From assembly GCF_041435355.1 (NCBI RefSeq), contig NZ_CP108442.1, forward strand, positions 6,012,501 through 6,076,500: a stretch of DNA of 64,000 nt, written 5' to 3'. The position numbers were made by a program, and so were the translations under genes. Below the pieces are notes generated by a model. That model searched no databases. It worked only from the letters and a program-made list of their open reading frames with translations, and was not told where the DNA came from. This DNA is from Streptomyces sp. NBC_01276 (GTDB lineage Bacteria > Actinomycetota > Actinomycetes > Streptomycetales > Streptomycetaceae). Shown one piece after another: positions 9,283 to 17,246 of this stretch (positions are counted from its first letter, which is position 1; every line of letters starts with the position of its first letter).

Positions 9283-10440
9283 TCAGTCGTCCAGGTCGGG
9301 GAGGAGGCGGTGGGCCGTCTCCTCGCGCAGCGGGGTGGTCTGGGCCTGGATCAGGTGGAACTGGGCCTCGCGGGAGAGCCGTCCCGCGGTGTGCCCGAAC
9401 TGGACCGCCCGGCCGCCGGCCACGGCCACGCACGCCGCGGCCGCCCGTACGGCCAGGTCCAGGGCGGCGGCCCGCAGGGCGAGCCGCCCGGCGGTCCCTT
9501 CCCCCGGCGCGAGCCCGTCCCGCAGGGCGTAGGCCTCCGCGCGCAGCCGGGCCGTCCTCCGCGCGAGCCGCAGGCCGAGTTCCTCGAACGGGGGAGACCC
9601 GAGCAGGAAGTCGGCGGTCGCGCGCAGCTGGCCGAAGACGGCCGGCTGGGCGTCGGCGTTCTCCAGGTCGTAGGCCCGGATCCAGTTGGCCCGCGGCATC
9701 CGCCCCACCACCCGCGCGTCGGGCACGCGCACCCCGCGCAGCTCGACCGAGGCCGTGTGCGTACCGCCCATCGCCCACAGCGGGGCCGCCCCGCCGACGG
9801 CGCTCAGCCCGCCGTCCGGGCCGGCGCAGTCCACCAGCGCGAACAGCGCCTCGTCGGACGGGGTGACCGCGCCCACGTAGACCAGGTCGGCCAGGCCCCA
9901 GCCCGTCATCCACGGCACCCGCCCCCCGAGCCGCCATCCGCCCGGCACCCGCTCCGCCGTGACCGGAGGGCGCGGATGGCGCAGGAAGGCGTAGCCGGCC
10001 GTGGCCCGCCGCTCACCGGCCAGCAGCGCGGGCAGCCACCGCGCGCGCACGGCGTCCCCGTCCGGGCCGTCCGCCACCAGCAGCGCCCTCACCGCCGGCA
10101 CGTGCTGCGTCCACACGAACCACGTCGACGGATCGACGGCCGCCAGCACCTCGTGGACCTCCCGGACCACCTGACGGGCCGTGAGTCCGCCCGCCGGGTC
10201 CGGTTCGTATCCGAGCAGCCCGTACGCACCGCACGCGGCGAGCGCGTCCAGGTGCGTGCGCGGCACCCCGGCCCCGGCGGTGTGCTCCGCCCGCGGCCGC
10301 AGGACCCGTACGGCGGTCTCCGTGACGGCCGCGACCAGCGGATCGGCCGCCAGCGCCGACGGGGCGGCCAGGGCGGTACCCGCGCCGGGAGCGCTCTGCA
10401 CGGCCGCGATCACCTCAAGTCCGGGTCCGGAGGCGTCCAT
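9283..10440 (-). CDS. acyl-CoA dehydrogenase-like flavoprotein
   Basis: A 385-residue protein with the acyl-CoA dehydrogenase layout: an alpha-helical N-terminal domain, a middle beta domain (VPGGWRLGGRVPWMTGWGLADLVYVGA, near residues 165-190) and a C-terminal four-helix region. The ATG at 10440 has GGAA nearby; a start at 10476 is also possible. Sequence is divergent from the classical catabolic FadE genes later in the window, and the catalytic glutamate is not evident to me. It may be a monooxygenase-like or inactive member. It is convergent with the translesion cassette and divergent from the lipase gene. Confidence 0.75.
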   Translation of the reverse strand: MDASGPGLEVIAAVQSAPGAGTALAAPSALAADPLVAAVTETAVRVLRPRAEHTAGAGVPRTHLDALAACGAYGLLGYEPDPAGGLTARQVVREVHEVLAAVDPSTWFVWTQHVPAVRALLVADGPDGDAVRARWLPALLAGERRATAGYAFLRHPRPPVTAERVPGGWRLGGRVPWMTGWGLADLVYVGAVTPSDEALFALVDCAGPDGGLSAVGGAAPLWAMGGTHTASVELRGVRVPDARVVGRMPRANWIRAYDLENADAQPAVFGQLRATADFLLGSPPFEELGLRLARRTARLRAEAYALRDGLAPGEGTAGRLALRAAALDLAVRAAAACVAVAGGRAVQFGHTAGRLSREAQFHLIQAQTTPLREETAHRLLPDLDD

Positions 10441-10482
10441 TGTTCCGGAGCGGCGCTGGATACGGCCTCGACACACCAGTTT

Positions 10483-10496
10483 TTACCGACGCGTAA
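10483..10496. promoter_or_regulatory. inverted repeat TTAC-N6-GTAA
   Basis: TTAC-CGACGC-GTAA lies between the acyl-CoA dehydrogenase-like gene and the lipase gene, 110-123 nt before the lipase start. It resembles fatty-acid-metabolism operators of TetR type in actinobacteria (inference from general pattern, not a match to a named site). Confidence 0.35.
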
Positions 10497-10543
10497 CTTC
10501 CCTGTCTTGCTACTCGCCCGTAATTTGGCTGACAGCAGCCCCT

Positions 10544-10559
10544 TGTGATCCGGATCACG
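10544..10559. promoter_or_regulatory. CRP-like palindrome upstream of lipase
   Basis: TGTGA-TCCGGA-TCACG fits the CRP consensus TGTGA-N6-TCACA in nine of ten positions, and the core GTGATCCGGATCAC is a perfect 14-bp palindrome. It is 47-62 nt before the lipase start codon. Streptomyces have a CRP protein with this kind of specificity. Confidence 0.5.
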
Positions 10560-10605
10560 GGACGAACCCCCACGCATTCCCCTTGACCCGCAAGGAGATC
10601 ACCCC

Positions 10606-11466
10606 ATGCTGCCCTGGAGACGCCTGCTCCGCCCGCTAGCCGTCCTCACCCTCGCCGCCGCGGCCCTCGTCGCCCCCAGCGGTGCCGCCCAGGCCGCGTC
10701 CGGCCCCAGCAGCGGCTGGAACGACTGGTCCTGCAAACCCTCCGCCGCGCACCCGCGCCCCGTCGTCCTCGTCCACGGCACCTTCGGGAACTCCGTGGAC
10801 AACTGGCTCGGCTTCGCGCCGTACCTGGTCCACCGCGGGTACTGCGTCTACTCCCTCGACTACGGACAGCTCCCCGGCGTGCCCTTCTTCAACGGGCTCG
10901 GCCCCATCGACCAGTCCGCCGCCCAGCTCGACACCTTCGTCGACCGGGTGCTGTCCGCCACCGGCGCCCCCAAGGCCGACCTCGTCGGCCACTCCCAGGG
11001 CGGCATGATGCCCCGCTACTACCTGAAGTTCCTGGGCGGCGGCGCCAAGGTCAACGCGCTCGTCGGGCTCGCCCCCGACAACCACGGCACCACCCTGTCC
11101 GGACTCACCAAGCTCCTCCCGTACTTCCCCGGCGCCGAGGACCTGATCAGCGCCGCCACCCCCGGGCTGGCCGACCAGATCGCCGGGTCCGCCTTCCAGA
11201 ACAAGCTGAACGCCGGCGGCGACACCGTCCCCGGCGTGAAGTACACGGTGATCTCCACCCGCTACGACGAGGTGGTCACCCCCTACCGGACCCAGTTCCT
11301 CGACGGGCCGAACGTACGCAACGTCCTGCTCCAGGACCTGTGCCCGCTGGACATCTCCGAGCACGTGACCATCGGCCTCACCGACCGCATCGCCTGGCAC
11401 GAGGCGGTCAACTCCCTCGACCCCGCACACGCCGAACGGACCACCTGTGCGTCGGTCTTCGACTGA
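10606..11466 (+). CDS. secreted triacylglycerol lipase/esterase (alpha/beta hydrolase)
   Basis: A 286-residue exported lipase. Residues 1-30 are a signal peptide (MLPWRRLLRP, a hydrophobic stretch, then GAAQA-ASG). The oxyanion-hole motif VVLVHGTFGN is at about 53-62. The nucleophile elbow GHSQGG has Ser130. A likely acid is in STRYDEVVTP and the catalytic His in ISEHVTIG. These belong to the EstB/lipase class 2 type found in actinomycetes. AAGGAG is 8-9 nt before the ATG. It probably hydrolyses external acylglycerols, and a CRP-like site upstream suggests catabolite control. From memory it corresponds to SCO1735 by gene order. Confidence 0.88.
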   Translation: MLPWRRLLRPLAVLTLAAAALVAPSGAAQAASGPSSGWNDWSCKPSAAHPRPVVLVHGTFGNSVDNWLGFAPYLVHRGYCVYSLDYGQLPGVPFFNGLGPIDQSAAQLDTFVDRVLSATGAPKADLVGHSQGGMMPRYYLKFLGGGAKVNALVGLAPDNHGTTLSGLTKLLPYFPGAEDLISAATPGLADQIAGSAFQNKLNAGGDTVPGVKYTVISTRYDEVVTPYRTQFLDGPNVRNVLLQDLCPLDISEHVTIGLTDRIAWHEAVNSLDPAHAERTTCASVFD

Positions 11467-11490
11467 CGCACAGGCGGTCCGGGCCGCCCG

Positions 11491-12582
11491 TCAGCGGCCG
11501 TGACGGCCCGCCGCCGACCGGCGGCGGGCCACCGCGAACATCACGGCCGCACCGACGGCCAGCGCGCCGGCCCCGGCGACCGCGATCGCCGGGGTGGCGC
11601 CGCTGCCGCCCGTCTGCGCGAGGCCGCCGGTCTCGGAGCCGGCCGGGGACGGCGAGGAGAACGGAACGGAGACCGGCGCGGCGCCCGCCGCGCCGTTCGT
11701 CTTCGGGTCGTTGTCGCCGTGGCCGTTGTGCTCCACGGAGGACTTGCCGGCGCCGTCGGCGATCTGCCGGTCCGTCGGCGCCTGGGCCGGCGGCACGTCC
11801 GTGTCGGGCACGGGCGCGGCGGGCGTCGAGGAGGGCTTGGTGCCGGATCCGGCGGAGGGCCGGGTGGCCGGCGCGCCGCCCGCGGTGCTCCCCGTACCGC
11901 CGCCCGCCGTACCGCTGCCCGTACCGGCGCCCGCTCCGTTGTCCTTGCCGAAGACCACGTCCGAGCAGGTGTAGAAGGCCTCGGGGCTGTCCGAGCGCTG
12001 CCAGATGCTGTAGATCAGGTGACGGCCCGTCTTCTTCGGGACCGTCCCGCTGAAGACGTAGTCGCCGTTCTGCATGCCCGGGTCCGTGGCCTTCGCGAAC
12101 GGGGCGGGCTCCAGGTCGGACCACTTCAGCGGCTTCGTCGGGTCGTAGCCGTCCTTCGTCACGTACAGCTCGAAGGAGCCCTTGTGCGGGGCGGTGCCCT
12201 TGTAGCGGAAGGTGTGCGCCCCGGCCGTCATCGGGCTGGCGGGCCAGTCCGCGCGGGGCAGGTCCAGCCCCTTGTACTTGGCGTTGCCCGCGGAGCACAG
12301 CTGCCCGTCGGGGATCAGCTTCTTGCTCTGGCCGGCCGCGTTGGCGATGTTCACCGCGTTCCAGTCGTAGAACGCCTGCGTCCCGCTCGCCGCCACGGCG
12401 GCCTTGCACGCGGCCGACTTGGGGGACTCGGGCCCCTCCGCGTAGCAGGCCGCCACCCGGCTCACCGGGTCCGTCATCGAACCGTGGGCGGCGGCGGGCC
12501 CGGCGGCGTACGCGGCCACCGCGAGCGGGGCGAGACCGGCGGCGGCGATACGGAGGGCGGTACGGCGGCGGGACGCGGGCAT
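11491..12582 (-). CDS. AA10 lytic polysaccharide monooxygenase with LAXTG cell-wall anchor
   Basis: A 363-residue secreted copper enzyme. The signal peptide ends in GPAAA, leaving His33 (HGSMTDPVSR) as the mature N-terminus; His33 and His123 (TAGAHTFRYKG) form the histidine brace. The catalytic domain ends near residue 215 with EAFYTCSDVVF. A long Gly/Thr/Ser/Pro linker follows. The tail has LAQTG at 321-325, a hydrophobic helix and ARRR, which is a class E sortase sorting signal. So the enzyme should be covalently wall-linked and oxidise chitin or cellulose at the cell surface. No separate carbohydrate-binding module is seen. AAGGAG lies 8 nt before the ATG. Confidence 0.92.
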   Translation of the reverse strand: MPASRRRTALRIAAAGLAPLAVAAYAAGPAAAHGSMTDPVSRVAACYAEGPESPKSAACKAAVAASGTQAFYDWNAVNIANAAGQSKKLIPDGQLCSAGNAKYKGLDLPRADWPASPMTAGAHTFRYKGTAPHKGSFELYVTKDGYDPTKPLKWSDLEPAPFAKATDPGMQNGDYVFSGTVPKKTGRHLIYSIWQRSDSPEAFYTCSDVVFGKDNGAGAGTGSGTAGGGTGSTAGGAPATRPSAGSGTKPSSTPAAPVPDTDVPPAQAPTDRQIADGAGKSSVEHNGHGDNDPKTNGAAGAAPVSVPFSSPSPAGSETGGLAQTGGSGATPAIAVAGAGALAVGAAVMFAVARRRSAAGRHGR

Positions 12583-12751
12583 GGGTCGATCTCCTTAGGG
12601 CACAAGGCAGGGGCGCGCCAGCGGAACCGGGCGGCGCGGCGCCGTCCCGAACCGGGCTCCCGCCGCCACCGACCCTCCCTGGCCCCGCCAAGCTAGCCCG
12701 CGCCAACCGCCGTCGGCCCCGGATCCGGGCCCCCGCGGTGATCCTTAGGAT

Positions 12752-12774
12752 CCGCTTAAGGAAGGCCTAAGCGG
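12752..12774. terminator. hairpin between LPMO and DUF402 genes
   Basis: CCGCTTA and TAAGCGG are perfect 7-bp arms around a 9-nt loop. The hairpin is 42-64 nt beyond the stop of the DUF402 gene on the same (minus) strand and 170 nt before the LPMO start. A terminator for the upstream pair is more likely than an operator, but the stem is modest. Confidence 0.45.
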
Positions 12775-12815
12775 GCCCACAGAAAAGGGCCCCGGATCCC
12801 TCCCCCTCGGTGCCG

Positions 12816-13298
12816 TCAGACGAGCAGGGCGGGCAGCCCCGGGGCCGAGCGGGCCTGGTCGTCGAGGGCGTCGAGGGCACGGACGGCCTGCGCCGCGGCC
12901 TCCGGGTCGCTCGCGGCGAGGCCGCTCGCCGCGAACTCGTCCTCGTCCAGCCGCAGGACGGACCCGCCGTCCGCCGACACCCACAGGTCCAGGTCCAGGT
13001 CGTCGACGACGATCTCGCCCTCGCGGACCACCGCCGGGCGGGTCACGTCGCAGTACCAGCCCTTGAGGACGCCCGCGCCGCTCCACACCTCCTTGACCGC
13101 GTACCAGCGCGTCCGCCAGAAGTGCTCCACGAACACGTCGCCCGGCTCGAAGCGCACGAAGCCGAAGTCCTTCACCCCGTCCGCCGCCCAGGGGGCGCGC
13201 ACGGAGATCCGGTCGCCGTCGTCGGACACCTGCGCCGCCGGATAACTGATCTTGGTGCGGCCGGCCTTGGTGAGGGTGACGGTCCATCGCGTGGTCAT
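12816..13298 (-). CDS. DUF402-family protein
   Basis: A 160-residue cytoplasmic protein. The segment around VFVEHFWRTRWYAVKEVW, the run GWYCDVTRP, and an acidic stretch VVDDLDLDLWV followed by LDEDEFA are typical of DUF402 (the FomD-like/SA1684 fold with a metal-binding acidic cluster; relatives act on nucleoside phosphates). The ATG at 13298 overlaps the stop of the GNAT gene as ATGA, so expression is coupled. Substrate is unknown. Confidence 0.8.
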   Translation of the reverse strand: MTTRWTVTLTKAGRTKISYPAAQVSDDGDRISVRAPWAADGVKDFGFVRFEPGDVFVEHFWRTRWYAVKEVWSGAGVLKGWYCDVTRPAVVREGEIVVDDLDLDLWVSADGGSVLRLDEDEFAASGLAASDPEAAAQAVRALDALDDQARSAPGLPALLV

Positions 13299-14239
13299 CG
13301 TGTCGCTCCCAGCTTCCTCGTGCAGCGCGTCTCGGTCGCGCAGATCTCGTACCCGAACCACTCGTTGATCGCGAGCATCGGTCCGTTGCCGGCGTCGTTG
13401 CCGGTGAACGCCTCCGTGTACCCGGCCGCGCGGGCCCGGTGGAGGGAGTCCGTCTTGGCGAGCTTGGCCAGCCCGCGGCCCCGGTGGGCGCGCAACGTGC
13501 CGGTCATCGCCGAGGAGTAGCGGGTGGCGCCGTCGGTCCGGGCGGCCGAGAAGGCGGCCACCCGGCCGTCGACGAGGGCGACCGTGGTCAGCCCGTGGTC
13601 CAGGGTCGGGTCGTTCCAGACGTCGGCCAGCCACTCCTCGTAGTCGCTCAGCTCCACCGGTACGTCGCCCGGCTCGTCGGCCGTCACCTCGGCGTCGGCC
13701 TCGAACAGCGGGCGCGGATCGGCCGCGAAGGCCGAGCCGGGGCGCAGTTCCACCCCGGCGGGGAGGGCGACGGGCAGCGCCGGCAGGCCGCCGGCCGCCA
13801 GGTCCAGGCGCAGGAAGTGCGCGGAGCGGCCGGGGCGGTAGCCGTGCCGCTCGGCGAAGGCCAGGTGCGCCGGCTCGTTCAGCACCCAGCTGTACGAGGC
13901 CTGCGCGCCCACCGCCGCGAGGTGCTCCTCGGCGGCGCGCACCAGCGCGCTCCCGGCGCCCAGACCCCGGTGCGCGGGGTCGACGAAGGCGTTGACGAAC
14001 GACTGTCCGGGCTCGGGGCTGTCGTACGCGAGCCCGACCTGGGCGGTGCCGATGGCACGGCCGTCGGAGGTTTCCGCGAGGAGCAGCCGGTAGCGCTTCG
14101 CGGCGGGCGCGCCGGCCAGCTCGTGGGTCACGCCGGCGGCGGTGGTCACCATGAACGGGAGGGCGGCGCGGCGCACGCGTACGACGGCCTCCGCGTCCGC
14201 GGGGTCGGCGGGGCGCAGATCGCGGATCACAAGGGTCAT
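13295..14239 (-). CDS. tandem GNAT-fold N-acetyltransferase
   Basis: A 314-residue protein made of two GNAT domains. The N-terminal one has the acetyl-CoA motif VDPAHRGLGAGSALV near residues 89-103; the second has LRAHRGRGLAKLAK near 248-262. Length and architecture match the two-domain GNAT proteins of Streptomyces, some of which are related to mycothiol synthase-type enzymes. There is no Shine-Dalgarno; TAACGT lies 7 nt before the ATG, which suggests a leaderless message. The DUF402 gene follows with a 4-nt overlap. Acceptor substrate unknown. Confidence 0.85.
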   Translation of the reverse strand: MTLVIRDLRPADPADAEAVVRVRRAALPFMVTTAAGVTHELAGAPAAKRYRLLLAETSDGRAIGTAQVGLAYDSPEPGQSFVNAFVDPAHRGLGAGSALVRAAEEHLAAVGAQASYSWVLNEPAHLAFAERHGYRPGRSAHFLRLDLAAGGLPALPVALPAGVELRPGSAFAADPRPLFEADAEVTADEPGDVPVELSDYEEWLADVWNDPTLDHGLTTVALVDGRVAAFSAARTDGATRYSSAMTGTLRAHRGRGLAKLAKTDSLHRARAAGYTEAFTGNDAGNGPMLAINEWFGYEICATETRCTRKLGATR

Positions 14240-14311
14240 GCGGCCGACGTTACGGGCGCGGCCGCGGCCCGCGCCTGCGAATTATCCGGCGGATGGGGGA
14301 GAATCGGCCGC

Positions 14312-14698
14312 GTGACCTCGACCAACCTCAAGATCAGGATCGACGGCGCGGCCGGCGCGGCCGCCCCGTACGAACAACTGCGCGCGCAGATCGCCGACCG
14401 GGCCCGGTCGGGGAAGCTCCCGGCGGGGTACAAGCTGCCGACGGTGCGCGGCCTGGCGGAGGAACTGGGGCTGGCCGCCAACACGGTGGCCAAGGCGTAC
14501 CGGGCGCTGGAGGCCGACGGGGTGATCGAGACGCGGGGCCGCAACGGGACGTTCGTCGCCGCCGCCGAGGGTTCCTCCCGGGAGGCGGCCGCGGCCGCGC
14601 AGGCGTACGCGGAGCGGGCACACCGCCTCGGCCTGACGGAGGCGGAAGCCGTCGAAGCGGCCACGTCCGCCCTCCGCGCCCGCTACGCGACCCCCTAG
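14312..14698 (+). CDS. short GntR-family regulator (YtrA-like)
   Basis: A 128-residue transcription regulator. The winged-helix domain covers residues 15-85 (YEQLRAQIADRARSGKLPAG, then LGLAANTVAKAYRALE). A short helical tail of about 40 residues follows, as in the YtrA subfamily. The GTG start at 14312 has GGGGGA upstream. YtrA-type regulators usually control ABC transporters next door, but no transporter is adjacent here. It is divergent from the GNAT gene with a 72-bp spacer, so autoregulation with control of the GNAT/DUF402 pair is possible. Confidence 0.85.
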   Translation: MTSTNLKIRIDGAAGAAAPYEQLRAQIADRARSGKLPAGYKLPTVRGLAEELGLAANTVAKAYRALEADGVIETRGRNGTFVAAAEGSSREAAAAAQAYAERAHRLGLTEAEAVEAATSALRARYATP

Positions 14699-14820
14699 CC
14701 GCCCGCCGACCCGGCTCGCCCCCGCAGCAGTTCGCCGCTGGTTCGGTCCGGTGTCCGGAGGTCGTGCGCGGTCCGGGGCCGGTTCGCCTGGCGGGCCCCG
14801 GGCGGTCGTTGGTTCGGCCC

Positions 14821-14854
14821 GGTGCCCGGTGCCCGGTGCCCGGTGCCCGGTGCC
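14821..14854. repeat. 7-bp tandem repeat GGTGCCC x 4.9
   Basis: Nearly five perfect head-to-tail copies of GGTGCCC lie in the spacer between convergent genes (GntR and AAA ATPase). It looks like a slippage microsatellite. Confidence 0.85.
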
Positions 14855-14939
14855 AGCGGCGCGGTCTGGGCGCGGGCCGCCGTCGGGCGGGCGGGGTTCG
14901 GGGGCCTGCCCCGAGCCGCCCCCCCGTGACCGCCGGAGG

Positions 14940-16046
14940 CTAGAGGTACAGGCCCGCCTCCGGCGTCTGCGGCTGCGCCGGGACCACCGCCGCCGGTCCC
15001 GTGCCGCGGCGCAGGGCGAAGAGTTCGGCCAGGGTCGCGCCCTCGCGGGAGACGCCCTCCTCCGTGCCGAGCCAGTCCACCGCCTCCCCCCGCGTCAGCC
15101 GCCCGACCTCGATGCGGGCCAGGCAGCGCCCCGGGCGGACGACCGCGGGATGGAGCCGCTCCAGGTCCTCGTTGGTGGTGACGCCGACCAGCACGTTGCG
15201 GCCCTGCCCGAGCAGACCGTCGGTCAGGTTCAGCAGCCGCGACAGGGCCTGACCCGCCGTGTGCCGGGCCTCCCCGCGGATCAGCTCGTCGCAGTCCTCC
15301 AGCAGCAGCAGCCGCCACCGCCCCTTGGCGGAGCCCTCGTCCTCGCCGATCGCGATGTCCATCAGGTAGCCCACGTCGTTGAACAGCCGTTCCGGGTCCA
15401 GGACGCAGTCCACCTGGCACCAGTCCCGCCACGACCGGGCCAGCGTCCGCAGCGCAGAGGTCTTGCCGGTGCCCGGCGGTCCGTGCAGGAGCAGCAGCCG
15501 GCCCGCGATGTCGTCCGGGGTGATCTTCATCAGCCGGTCCATCGCCGTCGCCACCGGGGCGGTGTAGTTGGGCCGGACCTCGTCCCAGGTGCCCGCGGAG
15601 ATCTGCCGGGTCGTGCGGTACGGGCCGCGGCGCGGGGAGACGTACCAGAACCCCATCGTGACGTTGTCGGGCTGCGGTTCGGGCTCGTCCTGCGCCCCCT
15701 CGGTGGCCTGGTCGAGGACCCCGGCGGCGAGTTCGTCGCTGACCGCGGTCACCGTCACGTCGGCGCCCCTGCTCCAGCGGGAGACGAGCACGGTCCACCC
15801 CTCGCCCTCGGCGAGCGTGGCGCTGCGGTCGGTGTCGCGCGCCGACCGGAGCACGGTCGCCCGCGGCGGCAGCAGCGTCGCCTCCGGCTTCACCCGGTCG
15901 ATCGTCACGCTCTGCGCGTACGGCTGCTCGCCGGAGGCGAACCGGCCGAGGAACAGGGCGTCGACGACATCCGACGGTGAGTCACTGTCGTCCACGTTCA
16001 GGCGAATCGGCAGCGCGTCCTGCGGGTCTGCTGGCATGGCGCCCAT
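14940..16046 (-). CDS. AAA-family ATPase with N-terminal DUF5925-like domain
   Basis: A 368-residue cytoplasmic ATPase. The N-terminal 150 residues lack a recognised enzyme motif and resemble the DUF5925 extension seen in actinobacteria. Then Walker A GPPGTGKT (about 187-194), Walker B LLLLEDCDE (about 245-253), a sensor region VGVTTNED and the arginine pair VVRPGRCLA complete an AAA module. ATG at 16046 or 16037; neither has a strong SD. Role unknown; the fold suggests protein remodelling. Confidence 0.8.
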   Translation of the reverse strand: MGAMPADPQDALPIRLNVDDSDSPSDVVDALFLGRFASGEQPYAQSVTIDRVKPEATLLPPRATVLRSARDTDRSATLAEGEGWTVLVSRWSRGADVTVTAVSDELAAGVLDQATEGAQDEPEPQPDNVTMGFWYVSPRRGPYRTTRQISAGTWDEVRPNYTAPVATAMDRLMKITPDDIAGRLLLLHGPPGTGKTSALRTLARSWRDWCQVDCVLDPERLFNDVGYLMDIAIGEDEGSAKGRWRLLLLEDCDELIRGEARHTAGQALSRLLNLTDGLLGQGRNVLVGVTTNEDLERLHPAVVRPGRCLARIEVGRLTRGEAVDWLGTEEGVSREGATLAELFALRRGTGPAAVVPAQPQTPEAGLYL

Positions 16047-16238
16047 GATCCGTCACGATGTGCCCGCACGCACCCGTGTTTCGCCGGATCGGGTGGCCGG
16101 GTTCCCCCTTCAAACGCAACGGGCGTGAAGATTCCGGCGCCAAGCCGCCCCGAAACATTCTTGGCATGGACACTTCCACAGGGTCGCGGCTGCTTGTACC
16201 ACGGACTCAGGAGTAACCCCCCACAAGGAGCCATCCCC

Positions 16239-17048
16239 ATGAGCATCAGACTGTCGCGCCTCGCAGCCCTCGCCTCCTCCCTGCTCCTCGCCGCCGGCGC
16301 CACCCTGTTCGGAACCGGCCAGGCGGCCGCCGCCCAGGCCGACTTCGGCTACGTGGCCCTCGGCGACTCGTACTCCTCCGGCGTCGGCTCCGGCAGCTAC
16401 GACGGCGCCAGTGGCGACTGCAAGCGCACCAGCCGCGCCTACCCGGCCCTGTGGGCCGCCGCCCACTCCCCCCAGACCTTCTCCTTCGTCGCCTGCTCGG
16501 GCGCCCGGACGAACGACGTCCTCTCCGGCCAGCTCGCTCCGCTCAACTCCGGCACGGACCTGGTCAGCATCACCATCGGCGGCAACGACGCCGGATTCGC
16601 CGACGTCATGACGACCTGTGTGCTCCAGTCCGAATCCACCTGCGTCAGCCGCGTCAACGAGGCCAAGGCGTACGTGGACTCCACCCTCCCGGGCCGGCTC
16701 GACCAGGTCTACGACGCCATCCACGGCCGGGCCCCGGGCGCCAGGGTGGTCGTCCTCGGCTACCCCCGCTTCTACAAGCTGAACGGGAACTGCGTCGCCG
16801 GCCTCACCGAAGGCGAACGCACCGCCATCAACGGCGCGTCCGACTACCTCAACGCCGCCATCGCCAAGCGTGCCGCCGACCACGGCTTCGCCTTCGCCTC
16901 GGTCGCCGGATCCTTCACGGGCCACGAGATCTGCTCCGGCGACGCGTGGCTGCACAGCGTCAACTGGCTCAACATCGGAGAGTCCTACCACCCCACCGCC
17001 GCCGGACAGTCCGGCGGCTACCTGCCCGTCTTCGCCGGCAAGGCCTGA
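16239..17048 (+). CDS. secreted SGNH/GDSL lipase
   Basis: A 269-residue exported esterase/lipase. The signal peptide is about residues 1-33 (cleavage after GQAAAAQA). Block I is GDSYSSG with nucleophile Ser44, the oxyanion Asn is in IGGNDAG, and block V is HPTAAGQ with His251. Six cysteines in the mature part fit the disulfides of the Streptomyces SGNH lipases. AAGGAG is 9 nt before the ATG at 16239. By order and sequence it corresponds to the characterised S. coelicolor lipase SCO1725 (from memory, unchecked). A MITE-like palindrome begins 32 nt after its stop. Confidence 0.92.
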   Translation: MSIRLSRLAALASSLLLAAGATLFGTGQAAAAQADFGYVALGDSYSSGVGSGSYDGASGDCKRTSRAYPALWAAAHSPQTFSFVACSGARTNDVLSGQLAPLNSGTDLVSITIGGNDAGFADVMTTCVLQSESTCVSRVNEAKAYVDSTLPGRLDQVYDAIHGRAPGARVVVLGYPRFYKLNGNCVAGLTEGERTAINGASDYLNAAIAKRAADHGFAFASVAGSFTGHEICSGDAWLHSVNWLNIGESYHPTAAGQSGGYLPVFAGKA

Positions 17049-17079
17049 CCGGCGGGGCGCGACCGTACGCCGTCTCCGC

Positions 17080-17246
17080 TAGGGGGTGTCTGACGGATAT
17101 CCGCGGCGTCGCGGCGTCCGGCACGCACTCTCGCCGCACCGACCGAAAGCCCAAGTACGTCCAGTACGCGGGCTTCCGGTCGGCACGCCGAGAGCACGCA
17201 CCGGACGCCGCTCCTTCCCCACGGACATCCGTCAGACACCCCCTAG
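17080..17246. mobile_element. 167-bp MITE-like palindromic element with CTAG ends
   Basis: The whole stretch is an imperfect inverted repeat. The outer 20 bp on each side (17080-17099 and 17227-17246) are perfect complements beginning CTAGGGGGTGTCTGACGGAT, and similarity continues inward to about 17150/17175. No ORF of note is inside. CTAG at both ends fits the target of IS630-type elements (TA or CTAG duplication), so it is probably a non-autonomous transposon relic. It lies between convergent genes, and the kinase stop codon TAG is inside the right CTAG. It may also act as a bidirectional terminator. Confidence 0.75.

Noticed and set aside
14821..14854. GGTGCCC repeats as an operator array.
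   Set aside because: It lies between convergent genes, far from any start codon, and looks like slippage.
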